From Panicum virgatum (lineage: Eukaryota > Streptophyta > Magnoliopsida > Poales > Poaceae), in the NCBI RefSeq assembly GCF_016808335.1, contig NC_053138.1:52110951-52174950 (forward strand): DNA of 64,000 bases, in the 5' to 3' direction. The notes under the pieces were generated by a model. That model ran no database searches. It saw nothing but the letters and a program-made list of their open reading frames with translations, and was not told the origin of the DNA. How positions within the stretch are numbered: position 1 is the stretch's first letter; every line of letters starts with the position of its first letter. A program made the position numbers and the translations under genes. This document shows, piece after piece, positions 21,501 to 34,126 of the stretch.

Positions 21501-22353
21501 AGAGCTCCGGTGATAGTTTGTTGTCGGGGAGAAGCGTCGATGAAGGAGATCGACGACGGTAGAGCTTTGGTCGCGGCGGTGGCGGCGCACCGGAGGCCCT
21601 GGGTGGTGGTGGCCGGTCCAACGAGCATCTGCGGGCGACGGGGAAGCTCGTTAACAGGTTGGGTTGGGCGGAGGGAGGCCGAAGCAAGGGCTCCAATGTG
21701 AGCTCGGCGGGGCGGCGGCCATGGCGTGCGGCGGTGGCGAGCTCGGCCCGTGGCCGCGGCGGCCATGGCTCAGCGCTGGAAGGCAGGGCGAGCACCGCGT
21801 GGCGTGCGCCAGCGACGCAGGCGCGGCGTGGGCGCAGGCAGGCGGATGGAGTGCGGCTGCGCGGGACGCGCGCGGCGTGCAGAGCAGGCGGCCAGCGAGC
21901 GCACAGAGGAGGTGGCGAGGAGACGAGCTTGAGAAGATTTGGGAATGGGCAATGCGGCCTCGGGAAGAGGATAAGGACGCCCGCACAGAGAGTGAGGATC
22001 GCCGGTGCGGTGACGCGTGGAGTCGTCGGTGCCGGGTCATGGTATGGGCAGCGTACGGGAAAGAACATGGGAGCACAATGCCCATTCTTGAAACATTTTG
22101 ACCCGATTTTGACCATCCAGAACTCAAAATTTCATATAGAGACTTGAAATTTGACCAAAATAGAAATTGTAGAGGAAGAGAAAATCTACAACTTTTGTTT
22201 TGGGCGAAGGTTGATTTGGAGCTCGGATTAGGAAGAAAAACAAGATCGAACATAGCTAAGTTGATGAACACTATGCGTGCCTAATTAACTCTAATGACCA
22301 AATTAGGATCATGATTAGCAAATTAAGCACAAAATTAACACCGGGGTGTTACA
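18574..22353 (-). repeat. 5' LTR of the outermost element
   Basis: About 3.8 kb. On the plus strand it runs TGTAACAGAACC...GGGGTGTTACA. Its right 1.5 kb matches 1-1506. The outer 1.0 kb is GC-rich and gives spurious open frames on both strands. Confidence 0.75.
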
Positions 22354-22993
22354 GTAAGAAGTGGAACATTTATGATTCATAATATGGTTGAATGCAAATA
22401 TATCTTCTACCATGTTTGTGTAGATAGGTGCTTACATAGACTTGTTAATCCAACTAGAATCTGAAAGCTAAAGTTTGAAAGTAAGCATCTACTCTTTATT
22501 GTTTTTCAGCAAAAGAAAATCTAGAGCCTCCACAAACCCATCATGTCTAGTTAAAGGGATGTTATATACCCTTAGTCGAGTAAGTCTTGTTGAGTATTAG
22601 TATACTCAGTCTTGCTTTTGACTTTGTTTTCAGATAACTCTTGGAATGCTTGGTGAGATTGACGTCATATACGAGCTTCATTATGATGTCATATAATATT
22701 GTTAGATATCGTTTTCTTTACTTATCTACTTTCAAATTTCTGAGGTATCCTGTTTAAATTCTCAAACTCAGTTTGTAATAACATTTACTATTAAAGTTGA
22801 TATTGTAAATTTATGGTTATTATAATCTCTGGACTCACCTTCGAGTGAGGTATGTTGTTTCGATCCGAAATACAGTGGTGTTATCGGGATTTTACCTGAC
22901 AGACTGTCAAATTTACGTGCGTGTTAACTATTTTAGCGGTAATAGTGATGGTTAGCACACTTAAACCGGATTAATTTAGACGGTTCTGCCACA
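22354..22993 (+). repeat. Truncated LTR remnant of a related family, opposite orientation
   Basis: The end (about 22940-22993: a GTTAGCACACTTAAACCGG block, then GACGGTTCTGCCACA) matches the reverse complement of 18574-18622, the end of the outermost element's LTR. It has no left partner and abuts the insertion at 22353. It looks like the 3' part of an older LTR into which the outermost element jumped. Confidence 0.55.
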
Positions 22994-23822
22994 CCAACAT
23001 TCAAAATGGTGTCTGTTATTTTTTTCTTTTGCATCCTCCACAGTCTAAATCGAAAGTGTTTTTTTGTTTAAGTTGTCCCTTATTCGTTGGAAGAACAAAT
23101 GATTAGCGTCTCACAGAGACGAAATCCTGCGGCATCCGAATCCTGCATAAAAAAATTACTGTTTTCCAACACAACGGTTTGAGAAGGTTTTACACCATCA
23201 AGAACTCATCATGAACATGGCAGTGTTGCTATCATTTTTTTTAGAAAGGTGTTGCTATCAATTTCACAATTGCAGCTACTTGCAAAAGAAAAAAAAATCA
23301 CCATTGAGGCTAATTTAAAAGGTAACATATCAGTGCAAACTAATTTTTTCGTGCAAACCGTGCAAACTTAAATTTGGATCATTGGATCAAACATCTAAGG
23401 GGCAGGGGAATTGGATAATTTTACAATTAACCGTCTACTCTTGGATTGAGTAATCACACTTTTGCAAAACTCCTTCTCACCCTCTCTGGGCTCTTCCTTG
23501 AATATTGATCGGATGACTTAGATTTGTACATATTGATATTTGCAAATCTCCTGTTATTTGCATGATTTGCACGAAAATATTAGTTTGTACATATTGATAT
23601 GTTCTCGATTTAAAAAGCGGCGGCCGCAATGGTGAAACTGATAGCAAATAGCAGGTGGGCCCGCCAAAGGCAAGGCAAAGCATTGGGCCTCCTCCGATCC
23701 AACGGCCAGCAAGAGTCCACGTGGCGGATCGTCGCAGGGCCCGGGCCTCCCTCGCGGCATCGCTCTTCCCCATCGCCGCCGCCGCCGCCGCGAGGCTCCG
23801 ATTCCGCCCCAGCTTCCGCGGC
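22994..23822 (+). promoter_or_regulatory. Upstream region of the nitrilase-family gene
   Basis: AT-rich to about 23600, then abruptly GC-rich. I see no transposon or clear TATA box. The GC-rich part from about 23655 is likely 5' leader. It carries an open frame continuous with exon 1 that lacks an ATG. Confidence 0.4.
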
Positions 23823-26800
23823 ATGGCCTCCGCTTCCGCCGCGGCGGGTGCGCCGGCGAGGGTGGGCGTGGTGCAGATGACCTCCGTGGGGGACGTCGAC
23901 GCCAACTACGCCACCTGCTTCCGCCTCGCCAAGGCAAGCGCCCCCCCCCCCCTCCCGCCCGTTGACCCTAGGTAGATCGCAGCTGTTAGTGATGGTGTCT
24001 GCGGCGAGTAGGGCGGAGAACGCGCCCTCCTACCTGACATTACTCGCAGCTTAGCAAGTGATGGTTAAGTTTTCGTGGTGAGTAGATTTGTCAGTGACGC
24101 AGAGAAGATGCAGCGCCAATGCCCAGCAGCCGATTGAATTGGGGGAACCAAATTTTGGGAGGGGAAATACTCGGATATGGGAAGAAATGGATGCCACAGT
24201 TCAAATGCTCATGTGGGATAAGAGAAATTTCTTCCTTTTTTGAAAAGAATTTTCCCGATTTTTCATGGGCAGGTGCCGATTAATCGGAGTGGAAAAATTT
24301 GATAGGATGTTTTTAATGTGTCCACTGTAATTTGCGTGAACCCATTGAATGTCGATTGAAACTTGGAAGTGACCGTTCCTGTTGTACATCAATGCAATGC
24401 ACAACCAGCTTTGCTTCCTGTAGAAGGACAGAGCTAAGCAATCTTCAAACATGGAACATCATGCCATTTTGTGATCCCTCCATTTTTAAATACATGACAA
24501 GGATAGATAATTACTGAAAATATGAACTAATTACCTTGTCCTATATTGTATCTGATGTTCACGAAACCGTTGTCAATAAGGCTAATAGATTTTAGTAGTT
24601 ACTAGTTAGTACCCTTAGATGCCCCATTGTATTTACCATGATAATATGCTTGTTGTTTCGTAATGTTAGGTTCTCTTAATTTGCTTCTTCTAGATGCCCT
24701 GATTTTGTTATCAATAATGCTGAGTAGACTAACATGGTGTGTTTTATTTTAGGAAGCAGCTGCATTTGGAGTGAAATTTCTTTGTTTTCCCGAGGTCTTC
24801 TCATTCATTGGATCCAAGGATGGCGAGTCTGTTAAGCTAGCTGAACCATTAGATGGGCCAATAATGCAGAGATATTGCTCACTTGCAAAGTGAGTGAGAA
24901 CAGAATTGTTGGTTTTCTTTTTATATTTCACATCTGTCTCATCTCAATGTGAATAGACTATAGAGTGAATCATTTAATGTCCCAGAATGCACCTGTATTC
25001 AGGGTTAGATATTCTTTTTGTGTAATTTGAATCTTCTTTTTTTAATCTCACACAAATATCTTTTTACCATGGCTTTGTGTTATGCTCCCCTGTCCTATCT
25101 ATTAGCTGATTTGAAGACTTCTTTTAGCTCATAGGCATGTACACAAGAATATTTAACACTTCTACACTTTCCTTTTAACTGCATCCACAATGTTTTTATG
25201 ACATTTTGATTTTCTGTTAGTGGAACTGGCACTTGACTTATCAGAACGTTACTTTGGCAGAGAATCAGGCATGTGGTTATCTCTTGGTGGGTTCCAGGAA
25301 AAGGGACCTGATGATTCTCACCAGTACAATACTCATGTATTAATTGATGATTCTGGAAAAGTTAGGAGCTCATATCAAAAAATACATTTGTAAGTTCAAG
25401 TGTTCAACTTTCACATCTGCGACGAAAACTTCCTTTCAGAAATATAGGCAAACAGCTAGAACTTAAATCACTTGTGTTTTCTATTGTAAAAGGCGGGCTT
25501 AATGATGCATCTTCCATGTGTAGATTCTTTTTATTTTTTGCGTCAATAAGGAAACATGATTACCACATCTCTCTATTCCAGTGCTACAAGTTGGTTGTTT
25601 TTTTTACCAGGGAAACACTGCTCATATGATAAAATTTAAAACATGGTGACATTTCAGCTAAGTAGTCATAACACAGAATTATATTTACAAATGTTTCTGT
25701 CAAAATGATAAACATTTGGTATCAAAGTGGCTGATCATTCTTTTCTTTTGTGGCAAAGGTTTGATGTTGATGTACCTGGCAATATGGTGTACAAGGAAAG
25801 TCGTTTCACAACTGCAGGTAACTGTATATTTCCAAGAGTATCTGTTTTCTGGCAAAGATTGATCTATGATATATGTAAATCGATGTTGGTTAAACAACTG
25901 CTGTATGAGTTGAATTTTTCCATATTGATGTTGTCAGGCAATGTGTCCATGAAACTATTCGAAGCATACACATAACAGGGTCATACAATACAAATTTACT
26001 CTTATAATAAATTTTATGCCTAAGCAACCTTATGCGCTTTCTATAAATTTCTTCTAGTTACAACAACCCAAGATCATTCAAATACCTATAAGATATTTAA
26101 GAATTGCATGTAGCCATTTGTTTATAATCATTCTTGCCTTGTTTGTTCTGACTACTGAGTACCTTATATTGAGCTAAATAGTTGTGGTAAAAAGTTATAT
26201 CACGTTGACTTGACTGCTATTGTAGTACTGTCTTCCATAAAGTAGTATCTGCTGTTATAATATCAGATGGCAGTTAATTCCTTATATGTGATTTTTTTTG
26301 TGATGTGTTATCTCTCTTATCAGGCAATACAATTGTTGCTGTGGATAGTCCTTTTGGACGGCTGGGTCTTACTGTTTGCTATGATTTGAGATTCCCAGAG
26401 CTTTATCAAATTTTGCGCTTTAAGCATGAAGCACAGGTGGTTATGCATTCTAATATACTGTACACAAACTATATTATTGGTTATATGGAATTGGAATGCC
26501 TGCCTATTATACCCCCTTAAGAAAGTGTAGGGCTATTGCATATTTTCTGGTCCTGTCTTAATAAGTTTGTTTTTTATAGGTGTTACTAGTACCCTCCGCA
26601 TTCACAAAGGTAACCGGGGAGGCACACTGGGAAGTTCTCCTCCGTGCTCGTGCAATTGAGACACAATGTTATGTATGTAAATCAACTCCTATCTTCTCAT
26701 TTGCTTGTGTATTTGTTCGATTATTTTGTATTTTTGAGTTATTTGCAACATGAAAATAGATAATATAAAGTTAATGCTGAACAAATAACAGCATCTTCTT

Positions 26801-27891
26801 ATTTTTGTAATTTTACATAATGGAGAATGTGTTCAAACCATATTGCTAGGTTATCTATTTGAAAATCCACTATGTGCATATTTGTGATTTGCCAATTCAA
26901 AACGAATGAGCTATGCTTATTTCAAAATCCTTCGTTTATGTGATGTCTGAAATATGTAAATCAGTTTGGCCTTGCATGATCTAAGCAAGTTAAATAAAGA
27001 AATTCCCAAACAATTTATAGGTTATTGCTGCGGCTCAAGCTGGAAAGCATAATGAGAAAAGAGAGAGCTATGGCGATTCAATAATTATTGACCCATGGGG
27101 AACAGTGATAGCTCGCCTTCCAGGTATACCTTTTACATCTCCATTTGCTAAGTTAGGTTTCTTTTGCGTATTTTCACTGGGATTTGTTTGTTCAAGATTT
27201 ATCTGATTACTTCAATACCTCGTTTCGTAACTTCCATATATAATTTTATTTCCTCTGAATTAATCATCAACGGCCCTGTTTGTTTCCGATTATAATCGGC
27301 TTATCGGTGGAAATAAGCGATAATCCCACCAAACGCCTCGATTATTTTCGCTTCTCTGGTAATCCGCTTCAGAGATTTGAACTACGAGAAGCGAGATTCG
27401 AGAAGCGAGAAAATCTTCGCTTCTCTCGTCCACGCTTAGATTATAAGCTAAGCAAAAACAAACAGGGCCAACATTCGCTACATTGATATGATTGCCGTGG
27501 AGAAATAAAATTGGCCAGTTATTGCATACTGCATGTTTGTGTTGGTGTTCTTTTTATCCCAACGCTATGTGAAACAACTGTTATACACATACACTGGACG
27601 CATTGGTTGATTAAAAAAAATTTGTGACCACAGATCGGCTCTCCACTGGATTTGCAGTTGCAGATCTTGATTTGTCTAAAGTTGAGGCTGTGAGAACTCG
27701 AATGCCAATCTCAGAGGTACTAGTGCTTTCCGGGGACCAACCTCACTTTTTCTGTGAAGGAACTTATGTTCGAAGTTCATTCAAACAGAACCAGAAGTGT
27801 TTTTGTCTATAACAGTTTACTCGTATCCTATGTTTTGCTTTTGCAGCACCGGAAGTTCGACAGCGATTGGAAATCCTCAAATCAACAATAG
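23823..27891 (+). CDS. Nitrilase-superfamily amidase, deaminated-glutathione-amidase type
   Basis: Nine coding exons encode 290 residues: 23823-23933, 24753-24889, 25261-25389, 25759-25817, 26324-26436, 26580-26672, 27021-27123, 27634-27716 and 27847-27891. Phases agree at every junction. The catalytic triad of the carbon-nitrogen hydrolase fold is visible: Glu51 (CFPEVF), Lys123 (YQKIHLFD) and Cys164 (TVCYDLRFPE). The family cuts amide bonds. The members most like this one (animal NIT1, yeast Nit2, Arabidopsis At4g08790) hydrolyse deaminated glutathione, a side product of transaminases, to 2-oxoglutarate and Cys-Gly. This is a repair role distinct from plant auxin nitrilases, which differ around the Cys. 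The first intron starts GC, not GT; the other seven are GT-AG. Intron 7 holds a MITE. The product may be cytosolic, or organellar if the upstream in-frame extension is used. Confidence 0.9.
27272..27469. mobile_element. MITE in intron 7 of the amidase gene
   Basis: 198 bp with inverted termini GGCCCTGTTTGTTT and AAACAAACAGGGCC, flanked by AAC on both sides. The termini resemble common grass Tourist/hAT-type MITEs. The 3-bp flank favours PIF/Harbinger, although AAC is not the usual TTA or TAA. Confidence 0.75.
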
Positions 27892-28744
27892 CTCAGAACT
27901 GGTCCTGTGTTTCCTCTGTTTGTACATCTACATTTGGCAAATTCGTTTATATGCACAACTGCCGCAGTTTGAATGGTTTGTTTGGGGACCCTCCAGTAGG
28001 ACAAAGATGTAGCACAAAATAAGCAGCGGTGACGACGGCGGCACTGGGTAGAAATTCATGTATGACAGTATAAGACACTTGCTACTAGCTGGAAATTTGG
28101 AATGTGCATTCAGACGTCACACTGAGCATGCGAATGATCTGCTGTTGTATCGTGAGCTAGAAATTGATTAAACTGATGCCCTGTTTAGTTCCTTCAAATT
28201 TTTCTACAGTACCCATCACATCGAATCTTCGGACATATACATGGAGTATTAAATACAGTTGGAAAAAATAATTAATTACACAGTTTAATTGTAAATGATT
28301 CATCTTTTAATCCTAATTAGTTCATGATTGGATATTAATTGCCAAATAATAATAAAAGTGCTATAGTTTCAAAATCTAAAAATTTTCCCCAACTAAACTA
28401 GGCCTGAGATGCTTGAATCCGCACATGCGAAGCACAAAAAAGTTGTTCAATTAATCTCTACATTCAAAATGTCACGACACAAGTTTGACGAGAGAGAGAG
28501 AAGCAAAGTGCTATGAGATGTATTCCATCTCCAAAAGTCCAAACTATTAGGTATTTTTTTTTGAAAAGAAGGTAAAAATACGTAGTACTCCACAAGTAGC
28601 CGTAGCCGTATCCTTGTCCGCGTCAAATTACAACTTTGTCCTCAAAGAGAGACAAAAACAAGTTAGACCCGCCGTGAATCCCCCTCCTCGCCCTTCCTCC
28701 GGACGCGACGCCTCCGGAGCCCAAACCCTAGCGCGGCGGCGGCC
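27892..28744 (+). other. 3' region of the amidase gene and upstream region of the J-protein gene
   Basis: Probable 3' UTR to about 28175, then the MITE at 28178-28404, then 340 bp of promoter and leader of the J-protein gene with a short GAGAGAGAGA tract near 28492. No other gene seen. Confidence 0.5.
28178..28404. mobile_element. MITE between amidase and J-protein genes
   Basis: About 227 bp with inverted termini close to CCCTGTTTAGTT and AACTAAACTAGGCC, AT-rich inside. This terminal type is very common in grasses (Tourist/PIF or hAT). The exact target duplication is unclear. Confidence 0.6.
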
Positions 28745-31700
28745 ATGGCGTCCGCGGCGGCGGGCGGCGCGCCGAAGCGCTGCTACTACGAGGTCCTGGG
28801 CCTCTCCCGCGACTGCTCCCCTACCGACATCAAGCTCGCCTTCCGCCGCCTCGCGCTCTCCCTCCACCCCGACAAGCAGCCCCCCGGCGCCGACCTCGCC
28901 GCCGCCACCGCCGCCTTCCAGGAGCTCCAGCACGCGCACTCCGTCCTCTCCGACCCGCAGGAGCGCGCCTACTACGACTCCCACCGCTCCCAGATCCTCT
29001 TCTCCGACGCCTCCGCCGCCGGCGCCAAGTCCGCCTCCCCGGTCCCGGACCTCTTTGCCTTCTTCTCCTCCTCCGCCTTCTCCGGCTTCTCCGACACCGG
29101 CCGCGGCTTCTACAAGGTCTACGGCGACGTCTTCGACAGGGTCTTCGCGCAGGAGCTCGCCTACGCGCGCCGGATGGGGGTCCCCGAACCCGCCGCGCCG
29201 CCGGTCATCGGGAACCTCGATTCCCCCTACGCGCAGGTCACCGCCTTCTACAATTACTGGCTGGGCTTCGGCTCGGTCATGGACTTTGGGTGGGCAGCCG
29301 AGTGGGACGCCGCGCGCGGGGAGAACCGCCGCGTCCGCAGGCTCATGGAGGAGGACAACAAGAAGGCCATGCGCAAGGCGCGGCGGGAGTACAATGACGC
29401 CGTCAGGGGCCTCGCCGCGTTCTGCAAGAAGAGGGACAAGAGGGTGGTGGACATGGCGCTGAAGAAGAAAGCAGAGGAGGAGAAGAGGAGGGCTGAGGAG
29501 AAAGAGAGGAAGAAGGAGGAGGAGAAGAGGAAGAAGGAGCGTGTGATGTCGTATCAGGAGCCTGATTGGGCGAGGGGGGATGAAGAGGAAGGCCTGTACG
29601 ACGAGGAGGAAGAGGAGATGAAGGCCAAGAGAAAGGAGGAGTTGTACTGCGTGGCGTGTAATAAGAAGTTCAAATCGGATAAGCAGTGGAAGAACCATGA
29701 GCAGTCGAAGAAGCATAGGGATAAGATCGCTGAGCTGAGAATGGCGTTTAAGGAAGAGGAGGAGTCTTTGAAGGAGGCAGAGGAGGAAGGGGAAGGCGAT
29801 TGGAATGAAATTGATGTGGGGTTTGATTTTAAGCCTACCCAGGAGTCGGATGATGAGAGTGCATTTTCAGATGCCGTGGAAGAGTTGGCTGAAGAGTTGG
29901 AGGAAGGCTTGGAGGTGCGTGATAAAAAGAATGATGATAAGGTTTCCGATAGCGCAGAGCAGGAGGTTGGTTCATATGATGAGGCCAGTGTATTGGAGGC
30001 AATGCTGTCAAGCCGCAAAAACAGGAAGGGTGGTTATGTGGCTCCTCCAGAGGAAGCTTTGTCAGGTGCTGCTGAGGATGATGACGATGATAGAAGTTCT
30101 GAAATTAATAACACAAAAAGGAAAGGACGTAGGAGACGGGCAGCAAAGAAGGAACAAGATGAAGGTACTTATGACGATAATGAGCAGCATGGTAAAAGTG
30201 AGGCTAAGGCTCAGGAGTCCGGCCATGGTAATGATGTCGATGATAAGATGGAAGGGCCATCCTCTTCTAACGACGACAGTGCTTCAGCAAGCAAGGAAGA
30301 TAATCAGAATGGAAAAAACAGCAATCCTAAAAAGAACAAAAAGAACAAGAAAGGCGCAGAAAAGAAAATTGTTTCTACTGATCAGAAGAGCACATCAAAG
30401 GCTGACCAGAAGAGCACATCAAAGGGGAAGAAGCAAAAGGTACATATACTATCTTTCCTTTTCCAAGCTAATACTTCATTCACATTTCAGTCTTACTTCT
30501 ATATTTTGCAATAAGTTGCTGTTGCATTTGTTATAGAACCCTGTATGCTATTCAGTCGTTTCCATGCTTTTAATTTGAACCACATGTGTACAGTGTACAC
30601 CTAACTGACTAATGCCTGAAACCATGCATTCCGAATGTTTGTACTTTGAAACATTTGGGGTACTTGTTACTTCAGAACTTATATTTATAACATTGCATGG
30701 TGCATATGACAAGATGTTTTTAGCCAGGCATCATTTGAGGACCGTCCTAAGAGTTAAAAATATATTGGTAATGCAGTTCCTAATGGTCATAGAGAAAGAC
30801 ATTGATTAGATTAGTTACTAGCCAGCTGGTACTGAGGAGAGGTAGTTTGATGACCATGTAGAAAGTTTCTTACTCTTCTTAGTGTGGACTTCAACCATTT
30901 TAAACTGGCATTTGGGTAGTACTCTATTATACCTTTTATGAGTTACGACAATGGCAGGTGACTAGAACTGTCATCCGGCATATTGAGAATGTTGATGACA
31001 TTGAACTAGGCAGTTTGCTTACACCCTTAGTAAAACAACCTTCAGGGTCTGGTCGCCTTTTACATACCTTTAATGTATTCCACTGTTGTTTCGTAAAACA
31101 AAATTTGGTCGCAGCATTTTTTTTAATTGATTTGCCCTCATGTCTAGTCCAGATACAAAATGGGTTGCATGTTCTAAAAATTACAACTCCCATTGATCTT
31201 ACTTCTTCACCTCTGACAATTTGGAAAATAAAGTTGGGATGATTAAAAGTATGAAAAGCAGTTAGGAGTAACATAAAGAAAAAATAAAAAACATGATTGG
31301 TTGCATATGTATGCTGTGACATGATTGGCTTTGGCAACTCTAGCCTATTCTTATGCTCTATATTTTTGCTTGCGCTTTGCACCCCTGTCTAAACCCACCC
31401 AATTTTGGGAAGGTCCCTTGTTTTCACTGTTGCGATGAATTGTATACCATATGTGTCTATATTTGATTCGAAAACTTATATCACACACACGTTTGTGAGA
31501 TGTTGTTTGATATCATCCAATTGTAAGTTGCACATATTCAGAGCATGCATAAGTTTACTTGCTCCTATTATGGGCAAGAAACATCCATTAACTGACTAAT
31601 TGTACATGTTCTGTTTCAATGATAACACCTGGTATATTGTATCAGGAGGTCTCAAAAGCACCCAGTAATGATTGTGAAACCTGTGGAGGAACTTTTGAGT

Positions 31701-31879
31701 CAAGGTAAGTCTATTTTCCCCCTCTTCCCTTTCCCAGTACTACGTTGCGATCATACCTTAGAATTGGTAAGAATAAGTGGTTAAGCTGGAAATGGTCTCC
31801 TTGCAGGAACAAGTTGTTCTCTCACTTGGAAGAAACAGGTCATGCGATGCTAAAGATGCGCCAGAAAAATCGTGGATGA
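28745..31879 (+). CDS. JJJ1: J-domain protein with two C2H2 zinc fingers (JJJ1/DNAJC21 type)
   Basis: Three exons (28745-30439, 31646-31704, 31807-31879) encode 608 residues, and all junctions are GT-AG and in phase. The J-domain is at residues 12-78, with the HPD motif at 41-43 that stimulates Hsp70 ATPase. A region with [21 protein letters not shown] follows, typical of this family, then a long charged coiled-coil-like stretch. The first zinc finger is C302-C305-H318-H324. A second acidic and Lys-rich region follows, then a second finger, C575-C578-H591-H597. The yeast and human relatives work with cytosolic Hsp70 in late 60S ribosomal subunit maturation, releasing export factors; that role here is by homology. 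The second finger is encoded only by exons 2 and 3, so retention of the 1.2-kb first intron would remove it. Exon 1 is very GC-rich at its 5' end, as usual in grasses. Confidence 0.93.
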
Positions 31880-32685
31880 GGGAAATAACTCAAAAAAACT
31901 CCTGAACATTTTTTGACTTGTTGATTCCAGTAGTTAGCACATAACAGCATGATTCTATTATTTATTATGGCCCAATTTTGATCTGTAATGGACCCTGGAC
32001 CAGAATTTTCCTTCCGTCTCCGTGTAGTGTGGATAGGTGATGTTGTTTTGGTTACAATGCCCTTGTGGTACAGAGGTAGAAAGAAAGGTTTGATGAGTTA
32101 TCTTAGCAGCTTATGTCATGATCGTCAATCTTTTACACCTAGTCTTGACCTTGTACTGCGAATTGGTGGTATAATCTTATAATGTCTCTGTGGTATACTG
32201 AACAACATGAATGCTATGAAAATTATGTTGTGAACCAGCCTGTAAGGGTGTAGTGCCGGTCTGTTGCTCTGTAACTGACAATTTGTATGGTAAGACGGTG
32301 GGAGTACTGGTATCATGCTAGATGTCTACTTGGCATACTAGCTAATGGCTTCCTATCTCATGTTTTAGACATTTTCACCCTGCTCACAATAATGAATAAC
32401 ATAAGGATACTGATAAACTTTCTGGAACAATTTCATTTCATATCCTATCAGCAAGTTCCCTTTGGAAAGAATATATAAACAACTACTAACAATCCAAACA
32501 CAAATATTTCTTATGTACATCTTCGTTCTACTGAAAATTTCGTGAATGGAATGGAATACCCTCCCATTTGCTTCCTGGAGCAGGGTCCCTTGCTTTGCTG
32601 CTCGAATTTCTTTTGCGTCTTGACTGCAAGAGTAGTTTGCGCTTGCAAACACAAGATGAGCAACACTTGAAGAACAACAGGGGGA
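31880..32685. other. Convergent 3' regions of the J-protein and ureide permease genes
   Basis: About 800 bp between the two stop codons, which face each other. It should contain both 3' UTRs; I cannot place their ends. No other feature seen. Confidence 0.5.
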
Positions 32686-34126
32686 TCACTTCGTGCTCCT
32701 GTGACCTGATGAAGCCATGAGCGTTGCCACGGCAGCGATGAACATGAACAGCATGAAACCGAGCAGGATGTAGGTCTTCCGCGATGACTTCCGGTACTCA
32801 CCGAACAGCATTATGCCCCAGAATGTGCTGACAAGCGGCAGCGCCTGATGAAAACAGCAATCAGAATCTCCATCAATGATTCATAACGCTAAAAAGTTGT
32901 CTTCTCAGTAGTATTTCTGTGAGATGCTCATTCCGAAGATTCAGAGTTTTGGGTTTACATCAGTTTGAAGAATGGACAAGCACTCAAGGCATACCTGAAC
33001 AGCATCAGCAGCTGCATAGCCGGCAGCCTGGCCACCCATGAACTGGAACCCGTTGCCGAACCCGCAGAGCAAACCGGCGAGGAGAGCCCACTGCCGGCCG
33101 TTCCAGTCATTGAGGTAGGCCTTGAAGGAGGACTTGGGCACGCCGGCCATTGGGCGGTAGAGGAACAGGATGTTCAGCCCGATGCCGATGACAAAGCACG
33201 AGATGGAGAAGTAGAAGAAGGCGGTGTACACCACCAGGTGTGGCACGCCATCCTTAAGGGTGTGCCACTGATCGTTGGTGGCCAGGTTGAATGCCGGGGA
33301 GAAGAGCGAGAAGCACACACCGGAGAAGAAGACGATGCCAAGTCCGATGAAGGTGCTTGATCCGAAGACCTGCGCGGAGAAAATTGGACAAGCAGATCAG
33401 TCCAGTGCATGGAAACAGCCATGCTCTTCTTTCAGCAAAATATTTTGTTTCTGAAGACTGGAGTTTTCAACAAAATGTTTGGAAGAAAGGCTAATTTTAT
33501 CGCTCTTGTTTCCGATAGGATGAATCAGATGACAAAACAGGTTACCTTAATTGATCGCCTCTCTTCGAGCTCAATGAGGTACTCTGCTGTCCCTGCCTCA
33601 GCTCTGGTAACATGCTTGGTTCCAGAGGGATTCTCCAAGTCCTTGGGAGCGTCTGAAAGTGGAGAAGTTACTAACAGACACCATCTGCAGGAAATCAATA
33701 GTAGTAGCTCCGAAACTCTGACAATGTACCTTTGTCAGGGATTCCTTTACTTGGTTCCACACTTCCATTTGCTCTGTAAATTATGGTTGTCATGGCTCAG
33801 TGAATACACGATGCAAATGGAAAGAATTCCGAAGTGGTTCAGTTGCAGATGTGGCTTAGAGGCTTATACAGAGAAGACTATAAAAGATACACTTTGTTAT
33901 AGAGCTTTAAAGTTCAGAAAAACATGGAACACAATTACACACCCAAGTTTGTTGGAGGCATTGAGTTTCTCCTCGTTATCGGCGGCATTGGAGGCATGGA
34001 CAGCGGAGCCAAGGATGACGGCAACAAGGAAGCATGCCACACCGGCGAACAGAATCTCTGCCTTGTTAATGCGGTTGTCCAGGAAGTAGTTCAGTGTCGT
34101 GCCTGAAAAACACATGGAACAGTACA

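Larger units (their letters stand above)
1..22353 (-). mobile_element. Outermost non-autonomous LTR retrotransposon (LARD-like), left LTR truncated by window
   Basis: Positions 1-1506 and 20869-22353 are a long direct repeat, and both copies end in ACACCGGGGTGTTACA. The element reads on the minus strand. The bases just right of 1506 give a purine tract when reverse-complemented (AAGGGGGTGAGG). The bases just left of 18574 reverse-complement to GCTGGTATCAGAGCC, a primer-binding site for initiator tRNA-Met. The right copy at 18574-22353 is therefore the 5' LTR, about 3.8 kb. The left LTR continues outside the window. Without the nested insertions the internal region is only about 2.7 kb (1507-3750 plus 18106-18573). 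I see no gag or pol in it, so the element must depend on enzymes made elsewhere. The target duplication cannot be tested because the left end is missing. Confidence 0.8.

Noticed and set aside
28628..29716. 362-codon frame on the minus strand
   Set aside because: Exact shadow of exon 1 of the J-protein gene. Its Leu/Val/Gly-rich composition mirrors the Glu/Lys codons on the true strand.
30958..31242. 94-codon frame in the first intron of the J-protein gene
   Set aside because: Lies in an AT-rich intron, has no recognised domain, and the exons on either side join perfectly without it.
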